NCBI GenBank assembly: GCA_963733105.1
Contig: CAVTCB010000024.1
Span: forward strand, 62,001 to 126,000
Length of the DNA stretch: 64,000 nucleotides
DNA from: JAFAYN01 sp963733105
Lineage (GTDB): Bacteria > Gemmatimonadota > Gemmatimonadetes > Longimicrobiales > Longimicrobiaceae
Reading direction: 5' to 3'
Part shown: piece after piece, positions 25,090 through 33,777 of the stretch
Layout: every line of letters begins with the position of its first letter
Position numbering within the stretch: position 1 is the first letter of the stretch
Program-made: the position numbers and the translations under genes
The notes under the pieces: generated by a model
What the model saw: only the letters and a program-made list of their open reading frames with translations
Databases searched by the model: none
What the model was told of the DNA's origin: nothing

Positions 25090-28080
25090 CTTACGCTCCG
25101 GCTCGGGTTGCAGTCTAACTTCGGTCAGTCGTGCGACGCCGATGGCAAAACGTACACCAATCGGGGTCTCGGTGGCGCGGGAGAAGACGGCGTGCCCGCG
25201 GCCCCGGATGGAGGTCCCGGGGACGCGGAAGCGGATGGGTGTGCCGGGCGCCACCGGCTCGTCCATCACCAGACGGGCCCCTCCCTCGCTGATCTCCTCC
25301 AGGAAGGCCGTCCGCTTCCCCCCGGGCGCGTCCCGGGTGCCCGCGGTGAGCACCCGCGCGGGGAGGCGCACCGGGCGGCGGCGCTCGCTCCGCGAGTCGC
25401 GCATCCACCCCGTGGTGCGGGCCAGGAGGCGCAGGGTGCTCCGGTAGCGGGAGTGCTCCAGCGGCACGGCGTGCTGGGTGCAGTGCAGCTCGATGGCGTC
25501 CCGCACGGCGAAGGGGACGTCGTGGAAGCGCACCCCGCACCGGAACATGGGGAGCGAGGGATCCTCGATCTGCTGGGAGTGCACCACCTCCCCGTCCACC
25601 TCGAAGGTCCCGGTCACCAGGGGGAGGACGAGGCGGACGCGGGTGCCGGGGTCGAGCGGGCGGTTGACGCGGAAGCCGATCCCGCCCGGGTTCAGGTTCT
25701 CGGAGAGCGCCAGGTACGTCCGGCCGCGGTCGTCGTCCGGCCCCGCCACCCGCACGTGCATGGCGAAGCGGTCGCGGAAGCGGTGGTCGGAGCGCTGCTG
25801 GCGCACCCGGAGGCTCAGGTCCACCACCGAGGCGGCCAGGAGGAAGTTGAGCCCCGCCCAGAGGAAGTTGGCCCGGAAGGCCGCGGAGCTCCACCCGTCC
25901 ACGCCGTACTCGATCCACCCCTCGCGGAAGGCCAGCGTGGCCCACACCACGGCCACCGCGGTGAGCGCCATCAGCGCCACGTGCGGGGCGTAGGTGCCGA
26001 AGGGGACGTGCCCCGGCCCCTTGGGGGTGACGTTGAAGCGCCCCGGCCTGCGGCGGAAGATGGAGGCGCAGGCCCGGGTGTAGGTCCAGAACTTCGCCAT
26101 GTGGTACCGCTCGGAGATCCAGGTGCTCGCCGTCCCCCGTGACACCATCTCCGAGAGCAGGAAGGAGAGGGCCAGGAAGGGGAGGAAGCGGACCAGGAAG
26201 TCGCGGTCGATGGCCCGGATGGGGAGCGCGCCGGTGAGGAAGAACACCAGCGGCGCCGAGTAGAACACCAGCTTCTGCACCCCGCCCACGTACGCGGTCA
26301 GCGACCCGAAGTAGGAGACCCGCTGCGCGAAGCTGAGCCCCGGGTGGGTGAGCGGGTTGAACCTGCGCAGCACCTGCATGGCCCCCTGTCCCCAGCGGAG
26401 GTGCTGGACGTGGAAGGCGGTGGCCGAGCCGGCCGCCAGCCCGTACGCCAGGCTCTCGCCGTAGTACGCGGAGCGCCACCCCGCCGCGTGCAGGCGGAGC
26501 GAGGTCTCGATGTCCTCGGTGACGGTGTGCGTGGAGAACCCGCCGACGCTGTCCAGCGCCTCGCGCCGGAACAGGGCGCAGGAGCCGCAGAAGAAGGCGC
26601 AGTTCAGCGAGTCCTTCCCCGGCTGGATGACGGAGAAGAAGAGCCGCTGCTCCTCCCAGATCCGCTGCCACTCCTCGTTGAGGTCGTAGGTGAAGCCGTC
26701 GGTGTTGTAGAAGTCCTGCGGCGACTGCACGAACGCCAGCTTCGGGTCCTCGAAGAAGCCGAGCAGGCGGTCGAGGATGTGCGGGAGCGGGACGTGGTCG
26801 GCGTCGAGCTGCAGGATGAAGTCGCCCCGGGTGTTCGCCAGGGCATGGTTCAGGTTCCCGGCCTTGGCGTGCTCGTTCCCCTCGCGGCGCAGGTAGCCGA
26901 TCCCCAGCTCCTCGGCCACGGCCCGCACCTCGTCGCGCTTGCCGTCGTCCAGGAGCCAGGTGCGGTGCGGGTAGCGGATGCCGGCGGCGCCCACGGCGGT
27001 CCGCCGGATCACCTCCAGCGGCTCGTCGTAGGCGGTGATGAACACGTCCACGGAAAGGTCGGCCGGGGGCTCCGCCGGGTGCCGGTGCTTCAGCCTCCAG
27101 ACGGAGTGGACCATGATGAACGCGGTCAGCAGCCCCCAGGTCTCCGCCAGCGCCAGCGGGACGGAGAACCAGAGGGCGTCCGGGTTCAGCGTGGAGGTCC
27201 ACCGCCACCCGATGTAGTACGTGCCGTACAGCAGCGTCAGGACCGCGACCGTCCGGATCACCGCCTCCTGCCACGCGGGGAGGTTGGGGACGGAGTACCG
27301 GGAGTGCGGGAGCTGCGGCGCCCCGGCTCCCGGGGCCGCGGCGGCCTCCATGGCGGCGGCGGGGAGCTCCTCCCGGAACGGCACGGGGAGGCGCTCCACC
27401 GGCGTCCCGACGACGGCGACGGGCTCGGGGACGGTCTCGAAGACGACCTCCGGCTCCACGGCTTCGGGAGCGGCGTCGGCGGCGGGCTCTTCCTCCTCCT
27501 CCGGGCCTTCCGGCGCCGGGGCGGGGAGGACGGCGAGCAGCTCGCACCCGGCGGGGAGCGGCGGCCCGGACTCGCCCGCCTCGGCCAGGAGGAGCGCGCC
27601 GGGGACGCGCGCCGCCAGGTCGGCCAGGCCGGGCGTGCCGGCGGGGAGGTAGAGCAGGAGGAGCCCCCCGGCGCGCGCCACCTCGGCCAGGACCACGTCC
27701 CAGTGGGGGTGCGCCAGCACCTCGGCGGGATCGTCGGCCACGAGCCCGGCGGGAAGGAGCGCGAAGCCGCGCCCCTCCACCGGCCGCGCCGCGCGCCGCA
27801 CGGAGGTGCCGAAGAGGAGGACGTCGCCCACGCCCGGCTCGTCCGGGAGGCCCAGCTCCTCGTGGAGCGCGGGGGCGTCGAAGTTCAGGTCGGCCAGGAC
27901 GACCGGACGGCGCAGGCGGGCGGCGGCGGCGGCCACCTCCACCGCCGCGCGCGCCCCCCACCCGGACGCGTCCGCCCGCTCCCCCGCGAGGAGGAGGAGG
28001 GCGGACGCGGTGGCCGCGCGGCCCGCGAAGAGCGAGTGGAGCGCGGCCCCGCCTGGGTCTAGGATCTCGGTTCGGTTCAC
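24346..28080 (-). CDS. BcsA-like polysaccharide synthase with degenerate ATPase N-domain and PilZ domains
   Basis: GTG 28080 has a GAGGA ribosome-binding site; GTG 28122 is the longest option. Residues about 1-200 resemble CpsD/BcsQ ATPases (VVLADLNFD, DVLLFGTSV) but lack a Walker A lysine. Membrane segments flank a family-2 glycosyltransferase core (about 345-610) with AYDEP, DADH, TED and QHLRW. PilZ (NLNPGGIGF) and a second PilZ-like domain (RRPVRLPARV, ISEGG) follow at about 790-990. This is a c-di-GMP-gated beta-glucan synthase in the inner membrane. The frame then runs into the barrel protein without a stop, so the true C-terminus is near residue 995. Confidence 0.85.
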   Translation of the reverse strand: MNRTEILDPGGAALHSLFAGRAATASALLLLAGERADASGWGARAAVEVAAAAARLRRPVVLADLNFDAPALHEELGLPDEPGVGDVLLFGTSVRRAARPVEGRGFALLPAGLVADDPAEVLAHPHWDVVLAEVARAGGLLLLYLPAGTPGLADLAARVPGALLLAEAGESGPPLPAGCELLAVLPAPAPEGPEEEEEPAADAAPEAVEPEVVFETVPEPVAVVGTPVERLPVPFREELPAAAMEAAAAPGAGAPQLPHSRYSVPNLPAWQEAVIRTVAVLTLLYGTYYIGWRWTSTLNPDALWFSVPLALAETWGLLTAFIMVHSVWRLKHRHPAEPPADLSVDVFITAYDEPLEVIRRTAVGAAGIRYPHRTWLLDDGKRDEVRAVAEELGIGYLRREGNEHAKAGNLNHALANTRGDFILQLDADHVPLPHILDRLLGFFEDPKLAFVQSPQDFYNTDGFTYDLNEEWQRIWEEQRLFFSVIQPGKDSLNCAFFCGSCALFRREALDSVGGFSTHTVTEDIETSLRLHAAGWRSAYYGESLAYGLAAGSATAFHVQHLRWGQGAMQVLRRFNPLTHPGLSFAQRVSYFGSLTAYVGGVQKLVFYSAPLVFFLTGALPIRAIDRDFLVRFLPFLALSFLLSEMVSRGTASTWISERYHMAKFWTYTRACASIFRRRPGRFNVTPKGPGHVPFGTYAPHVALMALTAVAVVWATLAFREGWIEYGVDGWSSAAFRANFLWAGLNFLLAASVVDLSLRVRQQRSDHRFRDRFAMHVRVAGPDDDRGRTYLALSENLNPGGIGFRVNRPLDPGTRVRLVLPLVTGTFEVDGEVVHSQQIEDPSLPMFRCGVRFHDVPFAVRDAIELHCTQHAVPLEHSRYRSTLRLLARTTGWMRDSRSERRRPVRLPARVLTAGTRDAPGGKRTAFLEEISEGGARLVMDEPVAPGTPIRFRVPGTSIRGRGHAVFSRATETPIGVRFAIGVARLTEVRLQPEPERKMRFPLVLRRASGLLCAALGLLAAAPAAVQAQLQPVVYGAAEVDTEELAIFLLGASVNTTNPGLGFVGGVMGYSLTIPSGVDETSSLLGFQPYAGPRWGWATGAVQATAGYLFLQQDEEDEGEGGGFGGPSGNEEGLVTSLQANYWGTGAQTGQAIASYNWGAEYFWGQLRGLQRMGAGPFRFGAEVVGQTGGTGPGDDYQAIQFGPVAEYEFSPAFRLAGSIGAKSDNRPQSSQFFPYFKVDFVLVP

Positions 28081-28126
28081 TGCGTTCCTCGTGGGTGCCC
28101 GGGGCTCCGGGCTTTCCTTCACTGGA

Positions 28127-29206
28127 CTACAGGCTCACCACCTGGAGCGTCTCCTCGCGCGGGAACGCCGACTCGAAGCGGCGCAGCAGGGCGTCCAGCG
28201 AGGCCTTGAACTCCGGGTAGCCGACCTCCGGGCCGAAGCACAGGTCCGCCCCGGCGGCAAGGAGGGCCACCCTGCGCATCGGCTCCGAGGCGTCGATCAC
28301 CACCACCGGGAGCCCGGCGAGCGCGGGGACGCTGCGCACCTCGCGGATCAGCGTGGCCGCGTCGGCGTCGGGCAGCTCCGCCCCGAGCACCAGCGCCTGG
28401 GGCGCGGACTCGCGCAGGCCGTCCTTGAGGGCCCGGGCCGTCCCGGCCGTCTCCACCGCGTAGCCGTTGGCGTGCAGGCGCGCCGACAGGTCCAGGGCGC
28501 GGAGCTCCTCCGGGTGGGCCACGGCGACCCGGCCGCCCCAGCCGTAGCCGATCCCGTGGCGCTCGCGCTGCGCGAACACGCGGCGCAGCACGCTGACCAC
28601 CACCGGGTCGAAGGCGGAGCCGGCCTGCTTCTGCAGCTCGGCCGTGGCGGCGGCGGCGTCCGGCTCCGAGGCGAGGAGCGCGGCGGCGGCGCGGCCCACG
28701 GCGAGGACGCGGGCGAGGAGCGGGATCTGCTCCTCGCTGAGCCCCTCGGGGCCGGCGCCGTCCCAGCGCTCGTGCTGCGCGGCCACCGCTTCGCGGACGC
28801 CGGCCGGGAGAGGCACCGCGCTCAGGAGCTGCAGCGTCACGGAGAGCGGGCGCGCCGGGTCGCCCGAGGGCGCGCCGGGGCCGGACAGCGACACCTCGCC
28901 CAGGCCGCTCAGCAGGGCCGCCAGGGCCAGGGCGTCGAGCTGCCCCGCCGGGAGCTCCAGCTCCCTCCCGATGGCGAGCACCAGGAGCCGCCGCAGGCTG
29001 CTCTGGGCGTGCACCACGGCGCCGTCCTGCTCCAGGAGGCGCACCAGCATCTCGGCCAGCGCGGCGGCGCCCCCGGGCGCCTCCGCCGGCGCGGGAGCGG
29101 CGTCCGCCGCCAGCGACTCCGCAGCAGCCGCGGGCTCGCCCGCCGCGTCCGCGTCCACGACTTCATCCTCGAGCTTGACGATCACCTTACGAGTGGAGCT
29201 GGCCAT
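28127..29206 (-). CDS. Pseudo-HD-GYP / pseudo-receiver protein 1
   Basis: This 359-residue soluble protein has an HD-GYP-like core (residues about 45-220). Every catalytic landmark has changed: the HD pair is SG (LLSGLGEVSL), GYP is absent (QHERWDGAGPEGL) and the last metal site is AVGRAAAAL. The C-terminal receiver-like domain (about 235-350) lacks the acidic pair, the phospho-Asp (LVLGAELPD) and the Lys. It probably binds a partner or c-di-GMP without hydrolysis, as inference. It lies 4-47 bp upstream of the synthase and has a paralogue at 33819-35729. Confidence 0.8.
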   Translation of the reverse strand: MASSTRKVIVKLEDEVVDADAAGEPAAAAESLAADAAPAPAEAPGGAAALAEMLVRLLEQDGAVVHAQSSLRRLLVLAIGRELELPAGQLDALALAALLSGLGEVSLSGPGAPSGDPARPLSVTLQLLSAVPLPAGVREAVAAQHERWDGAGPEGLSEEQIPLLARVLAVGRAAAALLASEPDAAAATAELQKQAGSAFDPVVVSVLRRVFAQRERHGIGYGWGGRVAVAHPEELRALDLSARLHANGYAVETAGTARALKDGLRESAPQALVLGAELPDADAATLIREVRSVPALAGLPVVVIDASEPMRRVALLAAGADLCFGPEVGYPEFKASLDALLRRFESAFPREETLQVVSL

Positions 29207-29265
29207 GGCGCCTCTGGAGCAGGGTGTTGCGGGTTGCGGGAGCGGGTCCGGGCACGGCTCACGGT

Positions 29266-29287
29266 CCGGTGACTACAGGGTCACCGG
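29266..29287. promoter_or_regulatory. 8-bp inverted repeat in the leader upstream of the pseudo-HD-GYP gene
   Basis: CCGGTGAC-N6-GTCACCGG is perfectly symmetric and lies between the sigma-54 site and the gene start. It could be an operator or an RNA hairpin; nothing here decides which. Confidence 0.45.
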
Positions 29288-29343
29288 TCCGGGAGAGCAT
29301 GGAAGACGGCCGCGAGCGGCCGCCCGGAATCCACCCGGGGAGT

Positions 29344-29359
29344 CGCAAGAACCCTGCCG
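29344..29359 (-). promoter_or_regulatory. Sigma-54-type promoter for the synthase operon
   Basis: The minus strand reads CGGCAGG-N4-TTGCG, with GG and GC ten bases apart as RpoN promoters require. It is about 140 bp before the pseudo-HD-GYP gene. The -24 box is less perfect than at the other sites. Confidence 0.5.
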
Positions 29360-29414
29360 CGGCAAAAACCTGTTCCCGGCTCCGGCCGGTCCGTATCGTG
29401 CAGCCGGAGGGGCG

Positions 29415-30320
29415 TCATGCGGCTCCGCCGCCGCCGCCGCCGCCCCGGCGCGGGCGCAGGCGCCCGAAAAGGTGCGCCGTCCCGAGACCGACCAGGAGGT
29501 AGAGCGCGGCCAGGACGGCCACGCCGAGCGCTGCGCCCGCGAGCGTGAGCACGGCCCCGAAGGCCAGCCGGAGGACCCCGCCCACCAGGTGCATCCCGGG
29601 CGCCGTCCCGTCCCGCGGCGGCCGCTCGGCCGCGGGCGGGCGCCGCGCGGGGCGCGGGGGCGGCGCCGGCGCGGCCGTGACGGTGCGGGGGAGGGAGTCG
29701 GGAGCCGCCGCGGCGGGAAGGGTGTCGGTCCCGGGCGCCGGAGTGGCGGAGGCCACGGTGTCGCGCGCCGGGGCCCGCGCCGTCTCGGAGGCGGGAGGGG
29801 GGGGAGCCGGGGGCGCGGCGCTCGCGGCGGCCGTGTCGGGAGCCGGCTGCGGAGCCGCCGCCGCGGGCGGTGCGGGTGCGGGGGCGGGGCGCTCCTCCTC
29901 CGGGAGGGCGAGCGCGGACACGCGCACCCCGGACACGTGCACCCCCCAGAGGGTGCCGGGGGGGTAGGCGAAGACGGTGTTCCGGTCCCGGTCCAGGACG
30001 AACTGGCGGGCGCGGACCATGACGCACCGCTCGCCCGCCTCCATCGCCCCCCCGCTCCCGCGCAGCTCCACGCGGAAGCGCACGGCCACCGGGTGGGGGC
30101 TCGCGTTCTGCACCACCAGGTGCCCCTCGGCGGGCGTCCGCCCCGTGTCGAGCCAGCCGTGGACGGTCACGCCCTCCGCCGCGGCGGCCGGCGTGAACTT
30201 GGCCAGCGCCCGCGCTTCCGGCACGGACGCGCCGAAGCCGCCGCCGGGGCACGGCCCCTGCGCTCGGAGTGGCGGAGTGCCCGCCAGCAGGCAGATCGCG
30301 GCGAAGAGCGTTCTCCTCAT
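29415..30320 (-). CDS. Secreted Pro/Ala-rich protein with C-terminal membrane anchor, unknown function
   Basis: This 301-residue protein has a signal peptide (cleavage near PPLRAQG) and an N-terminal beta-type domain (about 22-125; GWLDTGRTPAEGHLVVQNASPHPVAVRF). A long Pro/Ala/Thr linker (about 125-240) and one strong membrane segment (VLRLAFGAVLTLAGAALGVAVLAALYLL) lead to an Arg/Gly-rich tail. It is not a family I recognise. The layout suits an envelope-spanning partner of polymer export. It diverges from the DUF3131 gene with only 59 bp between the starts. Confidence 0.65.
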   Translation of the reverse strand: MRRTLFAAICLLAGTPPLRAQGPCPGGGFGASVPEARALAKFTPAAAAEGVTVHGWLDTGRTPAEGHLVVQNASPHPVAVRFRVELRGSGGAMEAGERCVMVRARQFVLDRDRNTVFAYPPGTLWGVHVSGVRVSALALPEEERPAPAPAPPAAAAPQPAPDTAAASAAPPAPPPPASETARAPARDTVASATPAPGTDTLPAAAAPDSLPRTVTAAPAPPPRPARRPPAAERPPRDGTAPGMHLVGGVLRLAFGAVLTLAGAALGVAVLAALYLLVGLGTAHLFGRLRPRRGGGGGGGAA

Positions 30321-30379
30321 CGCCCACGGTTCCGTTCACGATTCGGGCCGCCGCGCGGGCGCCCCTCCGACCCCGAACC

Positions 30380-31753
30380 ATGAGCTCCTGGATCTTGAGG
30401 AACCCCATCCTCTCCGCCTCGATCGTCCTCCTGGGCGCCTTCGGCGCCTTCGTCTTCTTTCCGCGCGCCAGCGAGCCGGCCGACGCGGACCCGGAGCTGG
30501 AGTACCTGTCGCCGCCGGTGAAGCCCCGGGTGGCCGCGCCGCTGCGCGAGGTGCGGCGCGTCCCGCAGCCCGCGTTCCGGCCGGACTCGCTCCCGGACGA
30601 GCGGCGCGTCTTCCAGGACGCGGCCCGGGTGGCCTGGGCGTACGTGGAGCGCGAGTACCAGCCCGCCACGGGGCTGGTCAACTCGGTGGCCTCCTACCCG
30701 TACGCCACCGTCTGGGACGTAGCGAGCGGGCTGGCGGCGCTCCACTCCGCCCACCGGCTGGGGCTGCTGGACGACGCGGAGTACGGGCGGCGGGTGCGGC
30801 GCGCGCTGCGGACGGTGCGGGAGATGCGCTTCTACGACGGCGCCGCCTTCAACAAGAACTACTCCACGCGGACCGGGGCCATCGCCGGGCGGGACGACCG
30901 CGACCGGGGCGCCAGCGCCCGGGGGTACGGGTGGTCGGCCCTGGACATCGGGCGCCTCCTGGTCTGGCTCCGCATCCTGCGCGTGGGCGACCCCGGCCTC
31001 GCGCCGGAGATCGACCCCATCGTGGAGCGGCTGGAGTTCGGGCGCCTGGTGCAGGGCGGCTACCTGCGCGGAGAGACCGTGGGGCGCAGGGGGCGGCCCT
31101 TCCGCTACGACGAGGGGCGCATCCCCTACGAGCAGTACGCCGCCGCCGGCTTCGCCCTCTGGGGCCACCGGGCGGAGAAGGCGCTGGACCTCAAGGAGAA
31201 CGCCTTCCCCATCACGCTGATGGACGTCCCCCTGGTGGCCGACCGGCGCGGCAACGACCACCTCACCAGCGAGGCGTTCGTGCTGCAGGGGCTGGAGCTG
31301 GGGTGGCCCCCGGAGATGCGGGAGGTGGCGGTGCGGGTGCTGGAGGTGCAGCGGGAGCGGCACCGCCGCACCGGGAAGGTGACGGTGGTGAGCGAGGACG
31401 CGCTCCCCACCCCGCCGCACTACTTCTACTACTACTCGGTGAACCTGAACGGCCGTCCCTTCGCCGTGAGCGCCCAGAACCCCCGCGCCAAGGCGAGCGC
31501 CCGGCCCTGGGTGAGCGCCAAGGCGGCGTTCGGGTGGCACGCGCTCCTCCCCAGCGACTACACCCGGCTGGCCGTGGAGACGGTGGCCCGGGCCCGGCAC
31601 GCGGGGCGCGGGTGGAGCTCCGGCGTGTACGAGGAGAGCGGCCGCCCCACGGGGAGCCTGAACCTGAACACCGCGGCGGTGATCCTGGAGGCGGCGCTCT
31701 TCCGCGAGACCGGACGCCCGCTCCTGGAGTCCGCCGCGTCCCCGCGTCCCTGA
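30380..31753 (+). CDS. DUF3131-domain periplasmic protein
   Basis: The 457-residue protein has one N-terminal membrane anchor (residues 8-27), a Pro-rich spacer and a large domain with the DUF3131 pattern. That pattern includes AWAYVEREYQPATGLVNSV, ATVWDVASGLAALHSA, RGYGWSALDIGRLL and YEQYAAAGFALWG, and the fold is expected to be an alpha-alpha toroid like glycoside-processing enzymes. DUF3131 proteins often accompany polysaccharide synthases. It probably acts in the periplasm on the polymer made by the adjacent BcsA-like enzyme, as inference. Confidence 0.8.
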   Translation: MSSWILRNPILSASIVLLGAFGAFVFFPRASEPADADPELEYLSPPVKPRVAAPLREVRRVPQPAFRPDSLPDERRVFQDAARVAWAYVEREYQPATGLVNSVASYPYATVWDVASGLAALHSAHRLGLLDDAEYGRRVRRALRTVREMRFYDGAAFNKNYSTRTGAIAGRDDRDRGASARGYGWSALDIGRLLVWLRILRVGDPGLAPEIDPIVERLEFGRLVQGGYLRGETVGRRGRPFRYDEGRIPYEQYAAAGFALWGHRAEKALDLKENAFPITLMDVPLVADRRGNDHLTSEAFVLQGLELGWPPEMREVAVRVLEVQRERHRRTGKVTVVSEDALPTPPHYFYYYSVNLNGRPFAVSAQNPRAKASARPWVSAKAAFGWHALLPSDYTRLAVETVARARHAGRGWSSGVYEESGRPTGSLNLNTAAVILEAALFRETGRPLLESAASPRP

Positions 31754-31780
31754 CCCCCTCCGCACCGGAGAGCCCTGTCC

Positions 31781-32137
31781 ATGCGCATCCGCTCGTCGCT
31801 TCCGCTCGCGCTGCTGCTCCTCTGCGCCTCGTGCATCCCGGCCACGCGGAGCCGCCTCCCGCAGTCCCGGGCGGGGACGGTGTCGCACGGGGAGTTCGTG
31901 ACCGTGCCCTACGGCACCGTGGACCAGTGGAACATCCTGGTCACCCCCATGCAGATGGGGATCGAGGAGCCGCGCTCCGAGGGCGACAACCGGCTCCTGG
32001 CCTTCCGGGTCTTCGCCACGGTGCACGACGAGAAGTCGTGGCAGGTCACCGCGCAATATCGCTTCGGGTACGCGCTGAACAACGCGGACGTGTACTGGGT
32101 GGAGGGGGCGGCGAACTACCTGGTGGTGCGGCGCTGA
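31781..32137 (+). CDS. Small lipoprotein, unknown function
   Basis: The 118-residue precursor has lipobox LLCASC, giving a lipid-anchored mature protein of about 100 residues of mixed beta character (VPYGTVDQWNILVTPMQMG, QVTAQYRFGYALNNADVYWV). I do not recognise the family. It lies 27 bp after the DUF3131 gene on the same strand and is followed by a structured repeat, so it is the last gene of that unit. It may be an envelope component of polymer handling. Confidence 0.7.
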   Translation: MRIRSSLPLALLLLCASCIPATRSRLPQSRAGTVSHGEFVTVPYGTVDQWNILVTPMQMGIEEPRSEGDNRLLAFRVFATVHDEKSWQVTAQYRFGYALNNADVYWVEGAANYLVVRR

Positions 32138-32159
32138 GGGCGGGGGAAAGGGGATTGTT

Positions 32160-32368
32160 CGGGCGTGCCCCCGGCTGGCGCCGGGGTCGGGCTGCGGCTC
32201 CGTAAAGCACGATACAACCGTGCTTAACGGAGTCGAGCCCCGCGCAAACCACGCGCGGGTCTCGCCCCTTCGGGCTCGCATCCCTCACGCAACTTCTTCG
32301 TGTACCTGTGGGTGTAGCTGTCGTGCTCCCCTCCCCCCTTGTGGGGGAGGGGTCGGGGGTGGGGGGTA
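32160..32368 (+). repeat. Structured dispersed repeat, copy B (full length, variant stems)
   Basis: This has the same order of hairpins as copy A. The central stem, however, is AAGCACG (32205-32211) with CGTGCTT (32219-32225) where copies A and D have GGACACG/CGTGTCC. Both arms changed together, and the first hairpin is CCCCGGC/GCCGGGG. It lies between converging genes, and its last hairpin may end both transcripts. Confidence 0.9.
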
Positions 32369-32378
32369 CGCCGGGCTC

Positions 32379-33500
32379 TCAGCGGGCGGCGAGCTTCGCG
32401 GAGCGGGTGGGGGCCACGTCGCGGAAGGCCACCTGGACGGCGTCGTCGCGGACGGCGTCGCGGTAGGCCTGGAGGGCGGCCGGGGTGGAGCTCACCCGCC
32501 AGTCCGCCTCCTTGTTCATGTGGAACCAGACGGCGCCCACCACGTTGGGGTGCGCGCGGAGGTGGGCGTAGGCGTCGCGGATCCAGCGGGCCTTGGCGTC
32601 GCCCGAGCCCTCGTCCGAGGCGAACTCGCCGATGATGATCGGCTTGGTGGGGTAGCGACGGGCCAGGTCGGAGAGCATGCGGTCGGCGGAGGCGCCGTCG
32701 AACATGGTGGCCGGGTCGTCCCAGGAGCCGCCCCAGAGGCGGGGGGCGTTGAAGCCGTGGGCGCCCACGTAGTCCACGTACTCGTCGCCGGGATAGTAGT
32801 TGGCGTACCAGTTCCAGTGCGAAGAGCCGGTGGCCTGGTGCGTGAGCGGGTTCCCGACGTTGGGGTTGAACACCCAGCGCACGTTGGTGGCGCCCTCGCG
32901 GCGGAACACCTCCGCCACCCGCCGCCACGCCGCCCGGTACCGGGCGGGGGCGCCGGCGTCCCCGCCGTTGGTGACCCCCTGCCAGGCGTAGTCCCAGTTG
33001 CCGTTCATCTCCCACGCCGGCTCCACCAGGACCAGCGACCCCACCGAGGCGAGCTGCCGGGCGGCGCGGGCCAGCTCGGCGTCGGCGCGCCCTTCGGCGA
33101 TGGGGCCCAGGACGCCGCTCCGGGGGCCGCCGGCCCAGCGGAGGTCCAGGGCCACGTAGTTGGTGGAGCCCGCCGCGGCCACCTCGCGCAGCACCCGGCC
33201 GCACCACCCCGCGGCGGAGAAGTCGCAGGCGAGGTCGTGGAAGGTCTTCACCAGCGCCGGCTGCTTCCCCGTCATCCCGGCGAAGTCGCGGATCGCGCCG
33301 CCGATGCGCTCGGGGGTGCTGGCCTCGTCGCCCAGGTAGGCGCCGCTGAAGAAGCTACGCGACACGGCGGCGGCCGGCGGCTGGGTGGCGTCGCTGGGCT
33401 CCGTGGCGATCCCGGTGGGGGAGTCCTGGCAGGCGGCGAGGAGGACCGCCGCGAGCGGGAGGAGGTACGCGAGCGCGGACGGGCGCGGGGAGGACTTCAT
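32379..33500 (-). CDS. GH26-like glycoside hydrolase lipoprotein
   Basis: The 373-residue precursor has lipobox LLAAC and a TIM-barrel-type domain resembling family 26 beta-mannanases. The likely acid/base Glu is in PAWEMNGNWDYAW (near residue 163) and the nucleophile in IIIGEFAS (near 291), with RWVFNPN and YVDYVGAHGFN between them. It probably cuts or trims an extracellular glucan/mannan, possibly the locus's own polymer. A c-di-GMP riboswitch lies in its leader. The assignment to GH26 over GH5 or GH113 is by motif only. Confidence 0.8.
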   Translation of the reverse strand: MKSSPRPSALAYLLPLAAVLLAACQDSPTGIATEPSDATQPPAAAVSRSFFSGAYLGDEASTPERIGGAIRDFAGMTGKQPALVKTFHDLACDFSAAGWCGRVLREVAAAGSTNYVALDLRWAGGPRSGVLGPIAEGRADAELARAARQLASVGSLVLVEPAWEMNGNWDYAWQGVTNGGDAGAPARYRAAWRRVAEVFRREGATNVRWVFNPNVGNPLTHQATGSSHWNWYANYYPGDEYVDYVGAHGFNAPRLWGGSWDDPATMFDGASADRMLSDLARRYPTKPIIIGEFASDEGSGDAKARWIRDAYAHLRAHPNVVGAVWFHMNKEADWRVSSTPAALQAYRDAVRDDAVQVAFRDVAPTRSAKLAAR

Positions 33501-33509
33501 GGCGCGGCA

Positions 33510-33612
33510 CCTTCTTCGGCGGCTCGACTGGCGTGGCCGGGCGGAGCCCGGCGGTAGCCTCGTAGCTTTGCGTCCCCGCCTTTCGACGGGTTTGCCGTTG
33601 TCGGAAGAGCCC
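33510..33612 (-). promoter_or_regulatory. c-di-GMP-I (GEMM) riboswitch upstream of the GH26-like gene
   Basis: Reading the minus strand, GGCAAACCCG-loop GAAA-CGGGGACGCAAAGC is followed by CTACGAGGCTACCG, a variable GC hairpin, then GAGCCGCCGAAG closing P1. These are the invariant blocks of GEMM-I, including the GNRA tetraloop and ACGCAAAGC. It ends about 10 nt before the gene, so it could control translation or termination. The rest of the 318-bp gap (33613-33777) shows no gene and no clear promoter. Confidence 0.87.
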
Positions 33613-33777
33613 GGTCACGGAGGACGACGGGCAGGCGAACGGTGGCACGCTAGAGCAGGCTCCGTTCCTTCCGCGCGTCGATCCGCAAGTGGCTTTGCAG
33701 GAAGGTTTTATGGTTCGGGGAAGATTTGCCGTCCGGGTGGGGGGGGCGGCAATTTGCAGAGGGGGAAGGGAAATGCA

